A stretch of DNA of 64,000 nucleotides, taken from the NCBI GenBank assembly GCA_966111775.1, contig CBHWBD010000001.1, positions 46,493 to 110,492 of the forward strand, written 5' to 3'. A program made the translations under genes and the position numbers. The DNA is from Pelomonas sp966111775 (GTDB lineage Bacteria; Pseudomonadota; Gammaproteobacteria; Burkholderiales; Burkholderiaceae_C). Positions 36,998 through 45,285 of this stretch are shown in pieces. Each line of letters starts with the position of its first letter. The stretch's first letter is position 1. The notes below the pieces were generated by a model. It was given only the letters and a program-made list of their open reading frames with translations, was not told the DNA's origin and made no database searches.

Positions 36998-37957
36998 ATG
37001 AACTCGCCGTTTCCCGAGCACGCCATATCCACAACCAACTTCGGGGTGGCGCCGCAGTGGCGGTCCGGTGCCCGCGGCTACGGGCTGGCTGTCACCGTGA
37101 TCGTCCACCTCCTGCTACTCGTGGCTGTGCTGTCCTGGCGCTCGCGGGTGCCGCCGCCCAAGCCACGCAATCTGGACCTCAGCCTCATTCCGGTCAAGGA
37201 GCAGCCCAAGCCTCCCCCGCCGCCGGTACTCGCGCCCAAGCCGGAGTTCCAGCCACCCAACCTGCCCGCCATTCCCGAGCCTCTTCCCATCGTGGTGGAG
37301 ACGCCGAAGCCCGCTCCAGTTGCAGCTCCTGTCGTGGCGCCACCCGTGGCCGCTCCAGTCGCTGCACCCGCTGCTGCTCCGATGGCAGCAGCGCCGGCGA
37401 GTGCCCCGGTGGCACCCGTAGGCAAAGCCGTGGGCAGCACCCGGTTGGTCGAGGAATGCGCCGACGCGCCGGACCGCATGATGGTGGCGGAGGTGTACCG
37501 GATGAGCACCAGCGACCGGTCGGTGAAAGACATGAACCGGCGCAAGCCCATCCGCACGGTCTGCCTGGCCCAGTTGGACTTTGCGCCGCGCCACATGGGC
37601 TTGGGCCTTCCCGGCCTGGACCTCAGCGAGTGGTACGGGCTGGACATCCGTTTCACCCTCAACATGCCCATCGATTCCGACAGGGACTTCATCATGCTCT
37701 GCGACGACGGCTGCGTCCTTTACGTCGATGACCAGTTGGTTGTCAACGCCGACGGTTTGCATGTGGTCGAAGCGGTGATGGGTACCGTCCACCTGACCAC
37801 GGGCATGCATCATCTGCGCGTGCGCTACTTCCAGGGCCCGGGTGACGGCGCCCTGATGCTGGGCTGGAAGAAGGCAGGCGCGCCGACGTCTGAAACCAAG
37901 TCCATCCCGCGCCGACTGTTCGGGCGTCCGCCGGCTGCTGCGTCCGCGTCGGAGTAG
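36998..37957 (+). CDS. TonB-like inner-membrane protein with C-terminal PA14 domain
   Basis: Protein of 319 residues. Residues 27-46 (GYGLAVTVIVHLLLLVAVLS) form one N-terminal membrane helix with the His found in TonB anchors. Residues 51-140 are a Pro/Ala/Lys-rich stretch (VKEQPKPPPPP) like the TonB periplasmic spacer. Instead of the TonB C-terminal fold, residues about 212-292 match PA14: GLDIRFTLNMP, DDGCVLYVDDQLVVN, LTTGMHHLRVRYFQGPG and ALMLGW. PA14 domains often bind carbohydrate. This would give an inner-membrane-tethered periplasmic sensor or carrier. A start upstream at 36947 is less likely. Confidence 0.75.
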   Translation: MNSPFPEHAISTTNFGVAPQWRSGARGYGLAVTVIVHLLLLVAVLSWRSRVPPPKPRNLDLSLIPVKEQPKPPPPPVLAPKPEFQPPNLPAIPEPLPIVVETPKPAPVAAPVVAPPVAAPVAAPAAAPMAAAPASAPVAPVGKAVGSTRLVEECADAPDRMMVAEVYRMSTSDRSVKDMNRRKPIRTVCLAQLDFAPRHMGLGLPGLDLSEWYGLDIRFTLNMPIDSDRDFIMLCDDGCVLYVDDQLVVNADGLHVVEAVMGTVHLTTGMHHLRVRYFQGPGDGALMLGWKKAGAPTSETKSIPRRLFGRPPAAASASE

Positions 37958-38025
37958 GCAAGACCTGCCCACCCCTAGGCGCGGAGGGCGCACCTTCGTC
38001 GCGGCCGGCACTGACTCATCGCCGC

Positions 38026-38060
38026 CGAGAGTGCCTGGTCGCAGCGCCGTGGCACTCTCG
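38026..38060. repeat. Perfect inverted repeat between TonB-PA14 and secreted TPR genes
   Basis: CGAGAGTGCC and GGCACTCTCG (10 bp arms, 15-base loop) lie in the 150 bp gap. No T run follows, so it could be a weak terminator for the upstream gene, an operator for the downstream gene, or an mRNA structure. Nothing else is seen in 37958-38107. Confidence 0.5.
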
Positions 38061-38107
38061 AAGATCAACGAACACACTGAGCCTCGTCCCAACTCCACAA
38101 GGAACCC

Positions 38108-39913
38108 ATGTTCAACGCGCCTTGGACCACGCTGGCCACAGCTTTCCTCGTGCTTTCAGCGGGCACGGCCAGCGCCCAGCAACCCGGTGCGGCGAACCTG
38201 GAGCGCGTCGAGGTGGCCGGCAGGAAGGCCGAAGTCTCCAAGTGGTTCCGCGCCGAGAGCCAGCGCTTCGTCGTGTACTCGGACGCGCGGGAAGAAGACG
38301 TCGGCGCGCTGCTGGACAACCTGGAAAAGCTCGACCACCTGCTGCGCATCTACACCCTGCCCGTTCGCGGGCAGGAGGCGCAGGAACCGAAGCTGACGCT
38401 TTACGTCCACAACCGAGTCTCGGACCTGCGCGAGATCGACGACGCCATGCCGGCGGATGCCATCGGCCTCTACAGCAGTTGCACGGCCGGCGAGCAGGGC
38501 TTCGCGGTGCAACTGGAACGCATTCCCAATCTCGCGGACGAACAGCTCGAGAAGTCGGCGCTGAACGACACCTTGTCCTACGCCTTCGAGGCGTATGCGC
38601 GGCACTTCCTGCAGCGCCACACGGACATCCGCGTGCCCGTCGCCTTCGTCGAGGGTTTCGCCCAGTATTTCTCCACCGTGCGCTTCTCCGCCCAGCAGAT
38701 GGTGGTGGGCCGGGTGCCCAGCGGCATTGCCGGCTACCTGAGGTTCCTCGACAGCGGCCGGAAGTACAGCCTGGAATGGGAAGACGTGCTGGAGCACAAG
38801 ATCGCCAATGCGCGCAACTACGCCGGTCCGGCCGGCGTGCGCCTGGAGTTCGAGGCCAAGTCCTGGCTGCTGACACATTACATGCTGTCCTCGGAGGACA
38901 ACCGCCAGCGACTGAACCGGTATCTCGTGCTGGTCGGCGTCGGCGTGTCCCCGACGGCGGCCTTCGAGCGCGCCTTCGGCATGAAGACGGCCGATCTTGG
39001 CCAGGTGATGTGGCGCTATGGCCTTCGCAGCGTGCAAGTCCTGCGGGTGGCGCAGCCGGCCCCGCAGGTGACCCGCGTCAACTTCCGGAACCTGCCACGC
39101 GCGGCGGGCGATTTCGTGCTGGCCGATGCCGCCTTGAAGTCCTGCCCGAGCCGGCCCGCCGGCGAGTCGCTGCTGAAGAAGATCGCGGCCCTGGCGGCTC
39201 GCTACCCCGAGGCCGAGGCTGCCCGCCTCACCCTCAGCCGGGCGCAGATCGACTGGGGCGATCCGCTGGAGGCTCTGCCACGGCTGAACGCCGTGCTGAG
39301 GGAGGATGACGCCAACTTCGAGGCTGAATATCTGACGGGCCTGGCCAACCTGCGTCTGGCCGGGCGCACCGAGGGCGATGCCAGGCGAAGCCATCTGCAG
39401 GCGGCGCAGCACCATCTCCAGCGCGCCCGCGCGCTGAACCCTCGATCCGCAGAAGCTGCCTTCGCGTCCTTCAAGGCCGAAATGGCCGCCGCAACGGATG
39501 CACCGGACGACGCCGCGCTGCAGGGCGTCATCTCGGCCTGGCAGACCGCCCGCGACGTCGACGCGCTGACCCGATCCGCAGCGCTGGCCTATGCCTATGC
39601 CGGCAAGGCTGACGAGGCCTACCGAACCCTCGGTTCGCTGACGCAGAACCCGCACGACCAGCCCATGGCCGAGTGGGCCAGGCAGTGGCAGGGCCGCCTG
39701 GAGACCGGCGTCAGCCGCAGCGACATCCTCGCCGAGATGCGGCGCGCCGGCACCCCCGATGCGCCGCTCAAGGCGTGGACCATCGACAAGCAGGGCGTCC
39801 TGCAGAAGGTGGAGCGCAGCTCCGGCCTGGAAGCCGCGGAGGCCTTCATCAAGGACCAGCAACAGCGGCAGAGCCCCGCCGCGTCGCCGACCGGCAACAC
39901 GGACAGGCGCTAG
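38108..39913 (+). CDS. Secreted peptidase-like/TPR protein without catalytic HExxH
   Basis: Exported protein of 601 residues, signal peptide at about 1-23. Residues 45-200 follow the layout of gluzincin-like domains: FRAESQRFVVYSD, a helix where HEYxH would be (NDTLSYAFEAYARHF, about 153-167), and VEGFAQYFS (181-189) matching the downstream EGxAxYF motif. The zinc-binding HExxH is absent, so it is probably a non-catalytic relative. Residues about 355-560 are helical repeats of TPR type (SPTAAF region onward, LTLSRAQIDWGDPLEALPRL). It sits after the TonB-PA14 gene and may be part of the same unit. The job is unknown. Confidence 0.65.
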   Translation: MFNAPWTTLATAFLVLSAGTASAQQPGAANLERVEVAGRKAEVSKWFRAESQRFVVYSDAREEDVGALLDNLEKLDHLLRIYTLPVRGQEAQEPKLTLYVHNRVSDLREIDDAMPADAIGLYSSCTAGEQGFAVQLERIPNLADEQLEKSALNDTLSYAFEAYARHFLQRHTDIRVPVAFVEGFAQYFSTVRFSAQQMVVGRVPSGIAGYLRFLDSGRKYSLEWEDVLEHKIANARNYAGPAGVRLEFEAKSWLLTHYMLSSEDNRQRLNRYLVLVGVGVSPTAAFERAFGMKTADLGQVMWRYGLRSVQVLRVAQPAPQVTRVNFRNLPRAAGDFVLADAALKSCPSRPAGESLLKKIAALAARYPEAEAARLTLSRAQIDWGDPLEALPRLNAVLREDDANFEAEYLTGLANLRLAGRTEGDARRSHLQAAQHHLQRARALNPRSAEAAFASFKAEMAAATDAPDDAALQGVISAWQTARDVDALTRSAALAYAYAGKADEAYRTLGSLTQNPHDQPMAEWARQWQGRLETGVSRSDILAEMRRAGTPDAPLKAWTIDKQGVLQKVERSSGLEAAEAFIKDQQQRQSPAASPTGNTDRR

Positions 39914-40059
39914 CGGGCCGGGCAGAGGTCGGGCCCTGGGCCATGCCCCCGGGGCGCCTGTGGCGTCAGCGCCGACCTGGCTGATCATTCACCGCCTTGC
40001 GTCAGCCATGAGGCCAGAATGCGCAGATATTGGTCGAGGGGTTTCGGCGAGGAGGGAAT

Positions 40060-41073
40060 ATGGTCGGCGTGCTGGCAGCGCTCGTCATCGCGGCAGGCTT
40101 TGCAGGCCTGCTGTGGCTGCTGCTCCGGCAGCGGCGCGCGGGCCTCAAGGCACGGGCCCGGGCGGAGCGCCTGTCCGGCTTCCTGCTGACGCTGTCGCGC
40201 GCCAACCGCGCCGTGCTGCGCATCGAGGACGAGGCGACCCTCTGGCGCGAGGCCTGCCAGCTCTGCGTGCAGACCGGCCATGCGGTGCTGGCCTGCGTCT
40301 ATGTGCGTGACGGCCACCTGGCCCATCGCGGCGGCACCGCCGGGCCGGCTGCCCAGATGCTGGAGAACGTGCCCAACCCCCTCGACCTGAGCCTGCCCGA
40401 GGTCCAGCCCAGCTACACGGCGCGCGCGCTGCGGGAAGGGCTCCGCTTCGTCAGCAACGACTACGTCCTCGACCCCCTGGCCGGCCGCTGGCGCAGCGAG
40501 GCCGTGGCCCAGGATGTGAGAGCCATCGCCTGGATTCCGCTGCGGCGCGCCGGCGAGGTGAGCGCCGCGCTGATGCTCTGCGCCGGCCAGCCCGGCTTCT
40601 TCGACGACGAGCTGCTGGCGCTGCTGGACGAACTCGGCGACGACCTGTCCTTCGCCCTCGACAACATCGACGCCCGACGCGCCCAGCGGGCCGCCCAGCA
40701 GGAGATCGCGGCGGGCCGGGACCGCTTCAGTGCGCTCTTCTTCGGCGCGCCCCTGCCCATGGCCATCGTCTCCATCCAGGAGCGCTGCATCCTCGAGGTG
40801 AACGAGGCCTTGTGTGCCCTCTACGGCCTGGACCGGGCGGCCTTGGTGGGATCGACCACCGCCCTGCATGCCTACGGCCTGCTTCCCGAGGACCGCGAAC
40901 GTTTCTATGCCGTGCTGACGGCCGAAGGCAGGGTCAGCAACCTGGCGCTGCGGATCAGGAACGTCCACGGCGAGGTGCGCGAAGCCATCATCAACGCCGT
41001 GCGCATGCCCTATCTGGGCCAGGAATGCTTTCTCGTCACCAGCATCGAGTTGTCTCCGCGCGGGGCCAGGTAG
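40060..41073 (+). CDS. Membrane GAF-PAS sensor without output domain
   Basis: Protein of 337 residues. The ATG at 40060 follows AGGAGG closely. One N-terminal helix (VLAALVIAAGFAGLLWLLL) is followed by a GAF domain (about 35-195, ending DLSFALDNIDARRA), a short coiled linker, and a PAS domain (about 212-330: FSALFFGAPLPMAIVSIQE). The frame stops straight after the PAS fold; no histidine kinase, GGDEF or EAL domain follows. GAF-PAS pairs of this sort usually precede GGDEF domains, so this may be a natural truncation or a partner-dependent sensor. The 39914-40059 gap holds no gene. Confidence 0.75.
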   Translation: MVGVLAALVIAAGFAGLLWLLLRQRRAGLKARARAERLSGFLLTLSRANRAVLRIEDEATLWREACQLCVQTGHAVLACVYVRDGHLAHRGGTAGPAAQMLENVPNPLDLSLPEVQPSYTARALREGLRFVSNDYVLDPLAGRWRSEAVAQDVRAIAWIPLRRAGEVSAALMLCAGQPGFFDDELLALLDELGDDLSFALDNIDARRAQRAAQQEIAAGRDRFSALFFGAPLPMAIVSIQERCILEVNEALCALYGLDRAALVGSTTALHAYGLLPEDRERFYAVLTAEGRVSNLALRIRNVHGEVREAIINAVRMPYLGQECFLVTSIELSPRGAR

Positions 41074-41101
41074 CGAGGGCATCGCTTCCGGCCCACCTGG
41101 A

Positions 41102-42301
41102 TCAGGCGGGCAGCAGACGCATCTGGCCGACGGCATCAGGCCCGGCCGGCTTGGCTCCGGCGCGCAGCAGCGCGCGGGCGGCCGCGTCGTCGCGCAGGTG
41201 GGCGGCGAAGAAGGCCGCTTCCCAGCCATACGTCTCGACGTTGGCCGCCTCGTTGAAGCCGTGGGTCTGGCCCTTCATCTCCACCACCCAGGCCGGGCCG
41301 CCCACGGCGCGGGCGGCGGCCAGCACGTCGGCGGCCGGCACGTTGCGGCCCAGCTCGCCGCTGACGGCAAACCAGGGCCGCTTGATCGCGGCAAGGCCGG
41401 CGAAGTCGGTGCCAAAGTTCCAGATATTGGGAGTCGCATTCGGCGGCAGTGGCAGGGGCAGGCCCAGCACCCGCGCCGCGGCCATGCCGAAGCCCGGAAA
41501 GGGCACCGTGCCGAAACCGGCCTTGATGCGATCGTCGGCCAGCGAGCGGCCAGGCTGCGCGGGGTTCAACCCGCCCATCAGCGTGAGCACGGTGAGGCCG
41601 CCGGCGCTGCTGCCGGTGGCGCCGATGCGCGCGGCATCGATGTGGTCGGCGTAATGTGGGTGGGCCAGCACATGGTCCAGCGCCGCGCGCACGGCCAGTG
41701 TCCGAAGTGCCGTCGATTCGACAAACCCGGGGGTGCGGCCATCGCCGTGATAGACGTCGACCACGACATAGCCCTGCGAGGCCAGGTGCCTGAGCTTCCA
41801 GAGATGCCACAGCCCATGGGTGTTCTGCCCGCCCGAGTGCACGATCAGCGGGTAGCGCGCCTTGTCGTCGGCGAACAGGGGCGCCTCGCTGGGCCGCTGC
41901 ATATGCGGCAGGCGGTAGAAGCCGGTTTCGTCCGGGAAGGTGTAGTCGGGGCGGGGGTTGTCGGCCGGCGTCGGGTAGAGCACTGTGAGCACCGCCGGCA
42001 GGCTGTGGCCGGCCAGGCGCCCGGCATAGGGCCAGTCCTTGGGCACCTTCACGTCGATCACCGGCGTGGCCTGGCGATCGCTGATCAACTGGTCCAGGTA
42101 CAGCGGCCCTTGCGGCTGCAGGCGGCCGATCAGGTAGTGCTCCATCGGCGCCGCGGTGGCCCGTTCGGCCTGCAGGCAGCTGCTGCCCACCTCGTGGGGC
42201 CCGAAACCGGGCGTCAATGCCATGCCGTCCCTGGCCAGGCCGGCCAGCGGTGCCAGCAGCATGCCGCCCAGGAAAGGGCGGCGCCCGCAGAGTCTCGCCA
42301 T
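41102..42301 (-). CDS. Exported alpha/beta hydrolase
   Basis: Hydrolase of 399 residues. The ATG at 42301 follows GAGGACTGCC; the upstream GTG at 42313 overlaps the uxaA stop and is less likely. The N-terminus (CGRRPFLGGMLLAPLAG) resembles a Tat or Sec signal. The fold shows an oxyanion region (YPLIVHSGGQNTHGLWHLW), the nucleophile elbow GATGSSAGGLTVL (Ser) and a C-terminal His in GQTHGFNEA. It is similar in layout to dienelactone-hydrolase or platelet-activating-factor-hydrolase types. Being last in the sugar-acid operon, it may cleave an ester or lactone, but the substrate cannot be told. It meets the GAF-PAS gene tail-to-tail with a 28 bp gap. Confidence 0.8.
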   Translation of the reverse strand: MARLCGRRPFLGGMLLAPLAGLARDGMALTPGFGPHEVGSSCLQAERATAAPMEHYLIGRLQPQGPLYLDQLISDRQATPVIDVKVPKDWPYAGRLAGHSLPAVLTVLYPTPADNPRPDYTFPDETGFYRLPHMQRPSEAPLFADDKARYPLIVHSGGQNTHGLWHLWKLRHLASQGYVVVDVYHGDGRTPGFVESTALRTLAVRAALDHVLAHPHYADHIDAARIGATGSSAGGLTVLTLMGGLNPAQPGRSLADDRIKAGFGTVPFPGFGMAAARVLGLPLPLPPNATPNIWNFGTDFAGLAAIKRPWFAVSGELGRNVPAADVLAAARAVGGPAWVVEMKGQTHGFNEAANVETYGWEAAFFAAHLRDDAAARALLRAGAKPAGPDAVGQMRLLPA

Positions 42302-42309
42302 GGCAGTCC

Positions 42310-43833
42310 TCACATCACCGCGCCGAGCTGCCAGGGCACGAATTCGTTGTCGCCCAGGCCGTGCTGTTCACTCAGCGTGGGCCTGCCGGAGGCCGTGTCC
42401 AGCATCAGGCGGAACAGGGCCTCACCGGCCTTGGCCACGCTCTGCGTGCCGTCGACGATGCCGCCGGCGTTGAAGTCCATGTCCAGCGACATGCGCTCGA
42501 ACAGCGGCGTGTTGGTGGCCAGCTTCAGCGAGGGGGTGGGCTTGCAGCCATAAGTCGAGCCGCGGCCGGTGGTGAAGCAGATCAGCGAGGCGCCGCCTGC
42601 CACCTGGCCGGTGGCCGAGACCGGGTCGTAGCCCGGCGTGTCCATGAAGACCAGGCCCGGGCCGTGCACGGGCTCGGCATAGCCGAGCACCGCGGTCAGC
42701 GGGCTGCTGCCGCCCTTGGCCACGGCGCCCAGCGACTTCTCCAGGATGGTGGTGATGCCGCCGGCCTTGTTGCCGGGGGAGGGGTTGTTGTCCAGCTCGG
42801 CGCCGTTGCGGGCGGCGTAGTCCTCCCACCAGCGCAGCCGGTCCAGCAGGCGCTGGGCGACCTCGGGCGAGGTGGCGCGCGCGGTGAGCAGGTGCTCGGC
42901 GCCATAGATCTCCGGCGTTTCCGACAGGATGGCCGTGCCGCCATGGCGCACGAGAAGGTCCACGGCCGCGCCCAGGGCCGGGTTGGCGCTGATGCCGGAA
43001 TAGCCGTCCGAGCCGCCGCATTGCAGGCCCACGACCAGGCGGGCCGCCGGCACCGTGCTGCGTCGGGCCTGGCCCGCCGTGGCGGCGAGTTCGCGTACCA
43101 GGGCCTGGCCGCGCGCAATGGCCTCGCGGGTGCCGCCTTCGCCCTGGATGCTGAGGCTTTGCACGCGGGCGCCCGCGTCCAAGCCATCCAGCAGCGTGCC
43201 GACCTGGTTGACCTCGCAGCCCAGGCCGATGACCAGGACGGCGGCGAAGTTGGGGTGCATGGCATAGCCACGCAGCGTGCGGCGCAGCAGGGCCAGGCCC
43301 TCGCCATCGCTCATGCCGCAGCCGCTGCCATGCGTGATCGCGACGACGCCGTCGACACCGGGCAGGGCGCCGGCGCCTTCGAAGGCGCGCGCGATGGCCT
43401 TGCAGACAGTGGCCGAGCAGTTCACCGAGGACAGCACGCCGATGTAGTTGCGCGTGCCCACGCGGCCATCGGCGCGCACATAGCCCTCGAAGCTGGCGGC
43501 CTCGCCGGGAGCCAGCGGTGCCGAGGCCGCGCCGTCGACGGCCTGCGCCGGCAGGGCCTGGCCCATCTCGACGTTGTGCACATGGACATGCTCACCCGCC
43601 GCGATCGGGCGGCTGGCGACGCCGATGGGCTGGCCGTACTTCAGCACCACCTCGCCGGCCGTGATGGGGGCCAGCGCGATCTTGTGGCCGGCCGGGATGG
43701 CGGCCCGTGCATGCAATGCCCCTTCAGGCTGCGCGACGACGGCGCCCTCGGTGATGGCCACGCGCGCCACGGCGACCTTGTCGCGGGCGTGCAGCCGGAT
43801 CAGCGCCTGCACCGGCAGGACTTCAGTCGACAT
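42310..43833 (-). CDS. uxaA: Altronate dehydratase family protein (UxaA-like)
   Basis: Sugar-acid dehydratase of 507 residues: a SAF domain at about 1-95 (VAVARVAITEGAVVA, EHVHVHNVEMG) and the large UxaA/GarD catalytic part (GYVRADGRVGTRNYIGVLSS, THGSGCGMSDGEG, LVVGLQCGGSDGYSGI). Cys residues near GSGCG and QCGGSD are the likely iron ligands. In E. coli the enzyme turns D-altronate into 2-keto-3-deoxygluconate. Here it follows a tagaturonate reductase and a lactonase, so altronate made from L-galactonate is a good candidate. Campylobacter fucose loci carry related genes, so L-fuconate is the rival substrate. It overlaps the mutarotase gene by 11 bp. Confidence 0.88.
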   Translation of the reverse strand: MSTEVLPVQALIRLHARDKVAVARVAITEGAVVAQPEGALHARAAIPAGHKIALAPITAGEVVLKYGQPIGVASRPIAAGEHVHVHNVEMGQALPAQAVDGAASAPLAPGEAASFEGYVRADGRVGTRNYIGVLSSVNCSATVCKAIARAFEGAGALPGVDGVVAITHGSGCGMSDGEGLALLRRTLRGYAMHPNFAAVLVIGLGCEVNQVGTLLDGLDAGARVQSLSIQGEGGTREAIARGQALVRELAATAGQARRSTVPAARLVVGLQCGGSDGYSGISANPALGAAVDLLVRHGGTAILSETPEIYGAEHLLTARATSPEVAQRLLDRLRWWEDYAARNGAELDNNPSPGNKAGGITTILEKSLGAVAKGGSSPLTAVLGYAEPVHGPGLVFMDTPGYDPVSATGQVAGGASLICFTTGRGSTYGCKPTPSLKLATNTPLFERMSLDMDFNAGGIVDGTQSVAKAGEALFRLMLDTASGRPTLSEQHGLGDNEFVPWQLGAVM

Positions 43834-44152
43834 GGAAGACGCACTCCATGCTGGCCCAGTGCTCGCCTGGCGCGCGGCTCTCCAGCGGCACCTGGCAGGG
43901 CCCGCAGAAGGTCCACCAGTGGCGGGTTTCGGGGTCGGCGGCGATGGCGGCCATGTCGGCCTCGTAGTCGCTGCCGTGGTATTCCCAGTAGCCGAACAGC
44001 AGGTTCTCGGGCTCGCGCAGGAAGATGCTGTAGTTGCGGATGTTGGACAGCGCCAGCCGGGCCAGCACGGCCGGCCAGACGGCGGCGTGCAGGCGCTTGT
44101 ATTCGGCGATGTGCTGCGGCGCGATGCCGATGACCATGCCCATGCGTTGCAT
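43823..44152 (-). CDS. L-rhamnose/L-fucose mutarotase family protein
   Basis: Small cytosolic enzyme of 109 residues that interconverts anomers of a deoxy or L-sugar. The ATG at 44152 has GAGGAG 6 bases upstream. The RhaM-type active site is complete: Tyr18 and His22 (EYKRLHAAVWP), NYSIFL near 40-45, and Trp79-Trp80 (RHWW). The same family includes proteins acting on L-fucose in oxidative fucose clusters, and beta-L-fucose or L-galactose is more likely here than rhamnose, since no rhamnose isomerase or kinase is present. It is placed between uxaB and uxaA. Confidence 0.88.
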   Translation of the reverse strand: MQRMGMVIGIAPQHIAEYKRLHAAVWPAVLARLALSNIRNYSIFLREPENLLFGYWEYHGSDYEADMAAIAADPETRHWWTFCGPCQVPLESRAPGEHWASMECVFHVD

Positions 44153-44166
44153 TCGATTCTCCTCGT

Positions 44167-45285
44167 TCAGTGCACGGCGAGCGCGGCGCGCAGCAGCGGT
44201 TGGCGCAACTCGGGCAGCAGGCTTTGCGCCAGATCCACGACCGGCTGCAGCCGCCGCAGCTTCTTCTGCGCGTGGTTCTGGGCGATGTCGGCCAGGCGGT
44301 GGGCCAGGAAGGGGTTGAGCAGGCGTTCGCGCAGGCTGTGCAGGTAGTCGCGCGCCTCTTCGCCCTGGCCCAGGGTCTCGAGCACCGGCAGCACTTCCTG
44401 TTGCCAGATCTGCTCCAGCGGCTCGCGCAGGCGCGGCTCGCCCATGGCCTGCAGCACCGTCATGTCGGCCGCCAGTCCTGCGCGCAGCCACCCCTCGGCC
44501 AGTAGGCTGTGGCCGAGATTGAGCAGGAAGAGCTTGAGCCGCTCGTACTTGGCCAGTTCGTCCGTCAGCACGATGGACGGATGCCGGCAGGGCAGCTGCA
44601 GCCCGGGCTGGACCTCGATGGCCCACAGCGCATAGGGTTCGGCGACGGCGCCGGCCGGCTCCAGGGGGGCGGACACGATGCGGTCGACCAGAGAATTGCC
44701 CCAGACGACATGACCGCGCAGCCAGTCGATGAAGGCCGGCGCGCAGCCCCAATCGCCAGCCAGGGCGGTGACAAGTTCGCGCAGCGCGTCGCCGTTGCGG
44801 GTCACGAGCTCGCAGGGCAGCAGCGTCAGTTCCGCGTCGGGCTGGCTCTGCCAGCGGTCGTGCAGCAGCACCAGCAGCCGGGCGGGAAAGGAGGCCGGCG
44901 CGGCGGCGTCTGCTGCCAGCAGCCCGGCGCCGTCCTGCGGCGCCAGAACCCAGCCGCTGTCGCCCGTGTTGGAAACGATGAGCTGCACCGGGCCGCGCGC
45001 GCGCTCGCGCAGGGCCGCCCAGTCGTGGCGGGCGTGCAGGACCTCGCGGACCGAGCGGCAGGTCTTGCGCAGGTCCACCGGCCGGCCCTCGCTCAGGCCG
45101 CGGATGACCACGTCGTAGCCGTCGGCCAGGGCCTGGGCGCGGCGCGTGCTGGCCGGGTTGTCAGTGCCCTGCACGACGGTGATGCCACCCAGGGCATCCT
45201 CGCCTTCGCTGACGAAGAGGTCGACATGGGCCTGCAGGAAGCGGCTGGTGCCGAACTGCAGGATGGGGTGGCCGGCCTTCAGCAT
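44167..45285 (-). CDS. uxaB: Tagaturonate/fructuronate reductase family (UxaB-like)
   Basis: NAD-dependent polyol/mannonate dehydrogenase family protein of 372 residues. The N-terminal PILQFGTSRFLQAHVDLF is the nucleotide-binding start of the family, and NLGHSLLAEGW with KLFLLN carries the active-site Lys/Asn/His set. At 372 residues it is shorter than E. coli UxaB (about 480). The likely reaction is D-tagaturonate to D-altronate, which links the alcohol dehydrogenase upstream and the UxaA downstream. Fructuronate reductase or a mannitol-type activity is possible. The start overlaps the zinc dehydrogenase stop by 7 bp. Confidence 0.82.
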   Translation of the reverse strand: MLKAGHPILQFGTSRFLQAHVDLFVSEGEDALGGITVVQGTDNPASTRRAQALADGYDVVIRGLSEGRPVDLRKTCRSVREVLHARHDWAALRERARGPVQLIVSNTGDSGWVLAPQDGAGLLAADAAAPASFPARLLVLLHDRWQSQPDAELTLLPCELVTRNGDALRELVTALAGDWGCAPAFIDWLRGHVVWGNSLVDRIVSAPLEPAGAVAEPYALWAIEVQPGLQLPCRHPSIVLTDELAKYERLKLFLLNLGHSLLAEGWLRAGLAADMTVLQAMGEPRLREPLEQIWQQEVLPVLETLGQGEEARDYLHSLRERLLNPFLAHRLADIAQNHAQKKLRRLQPVVDLAQSLLPELRQPLLRAALAVH

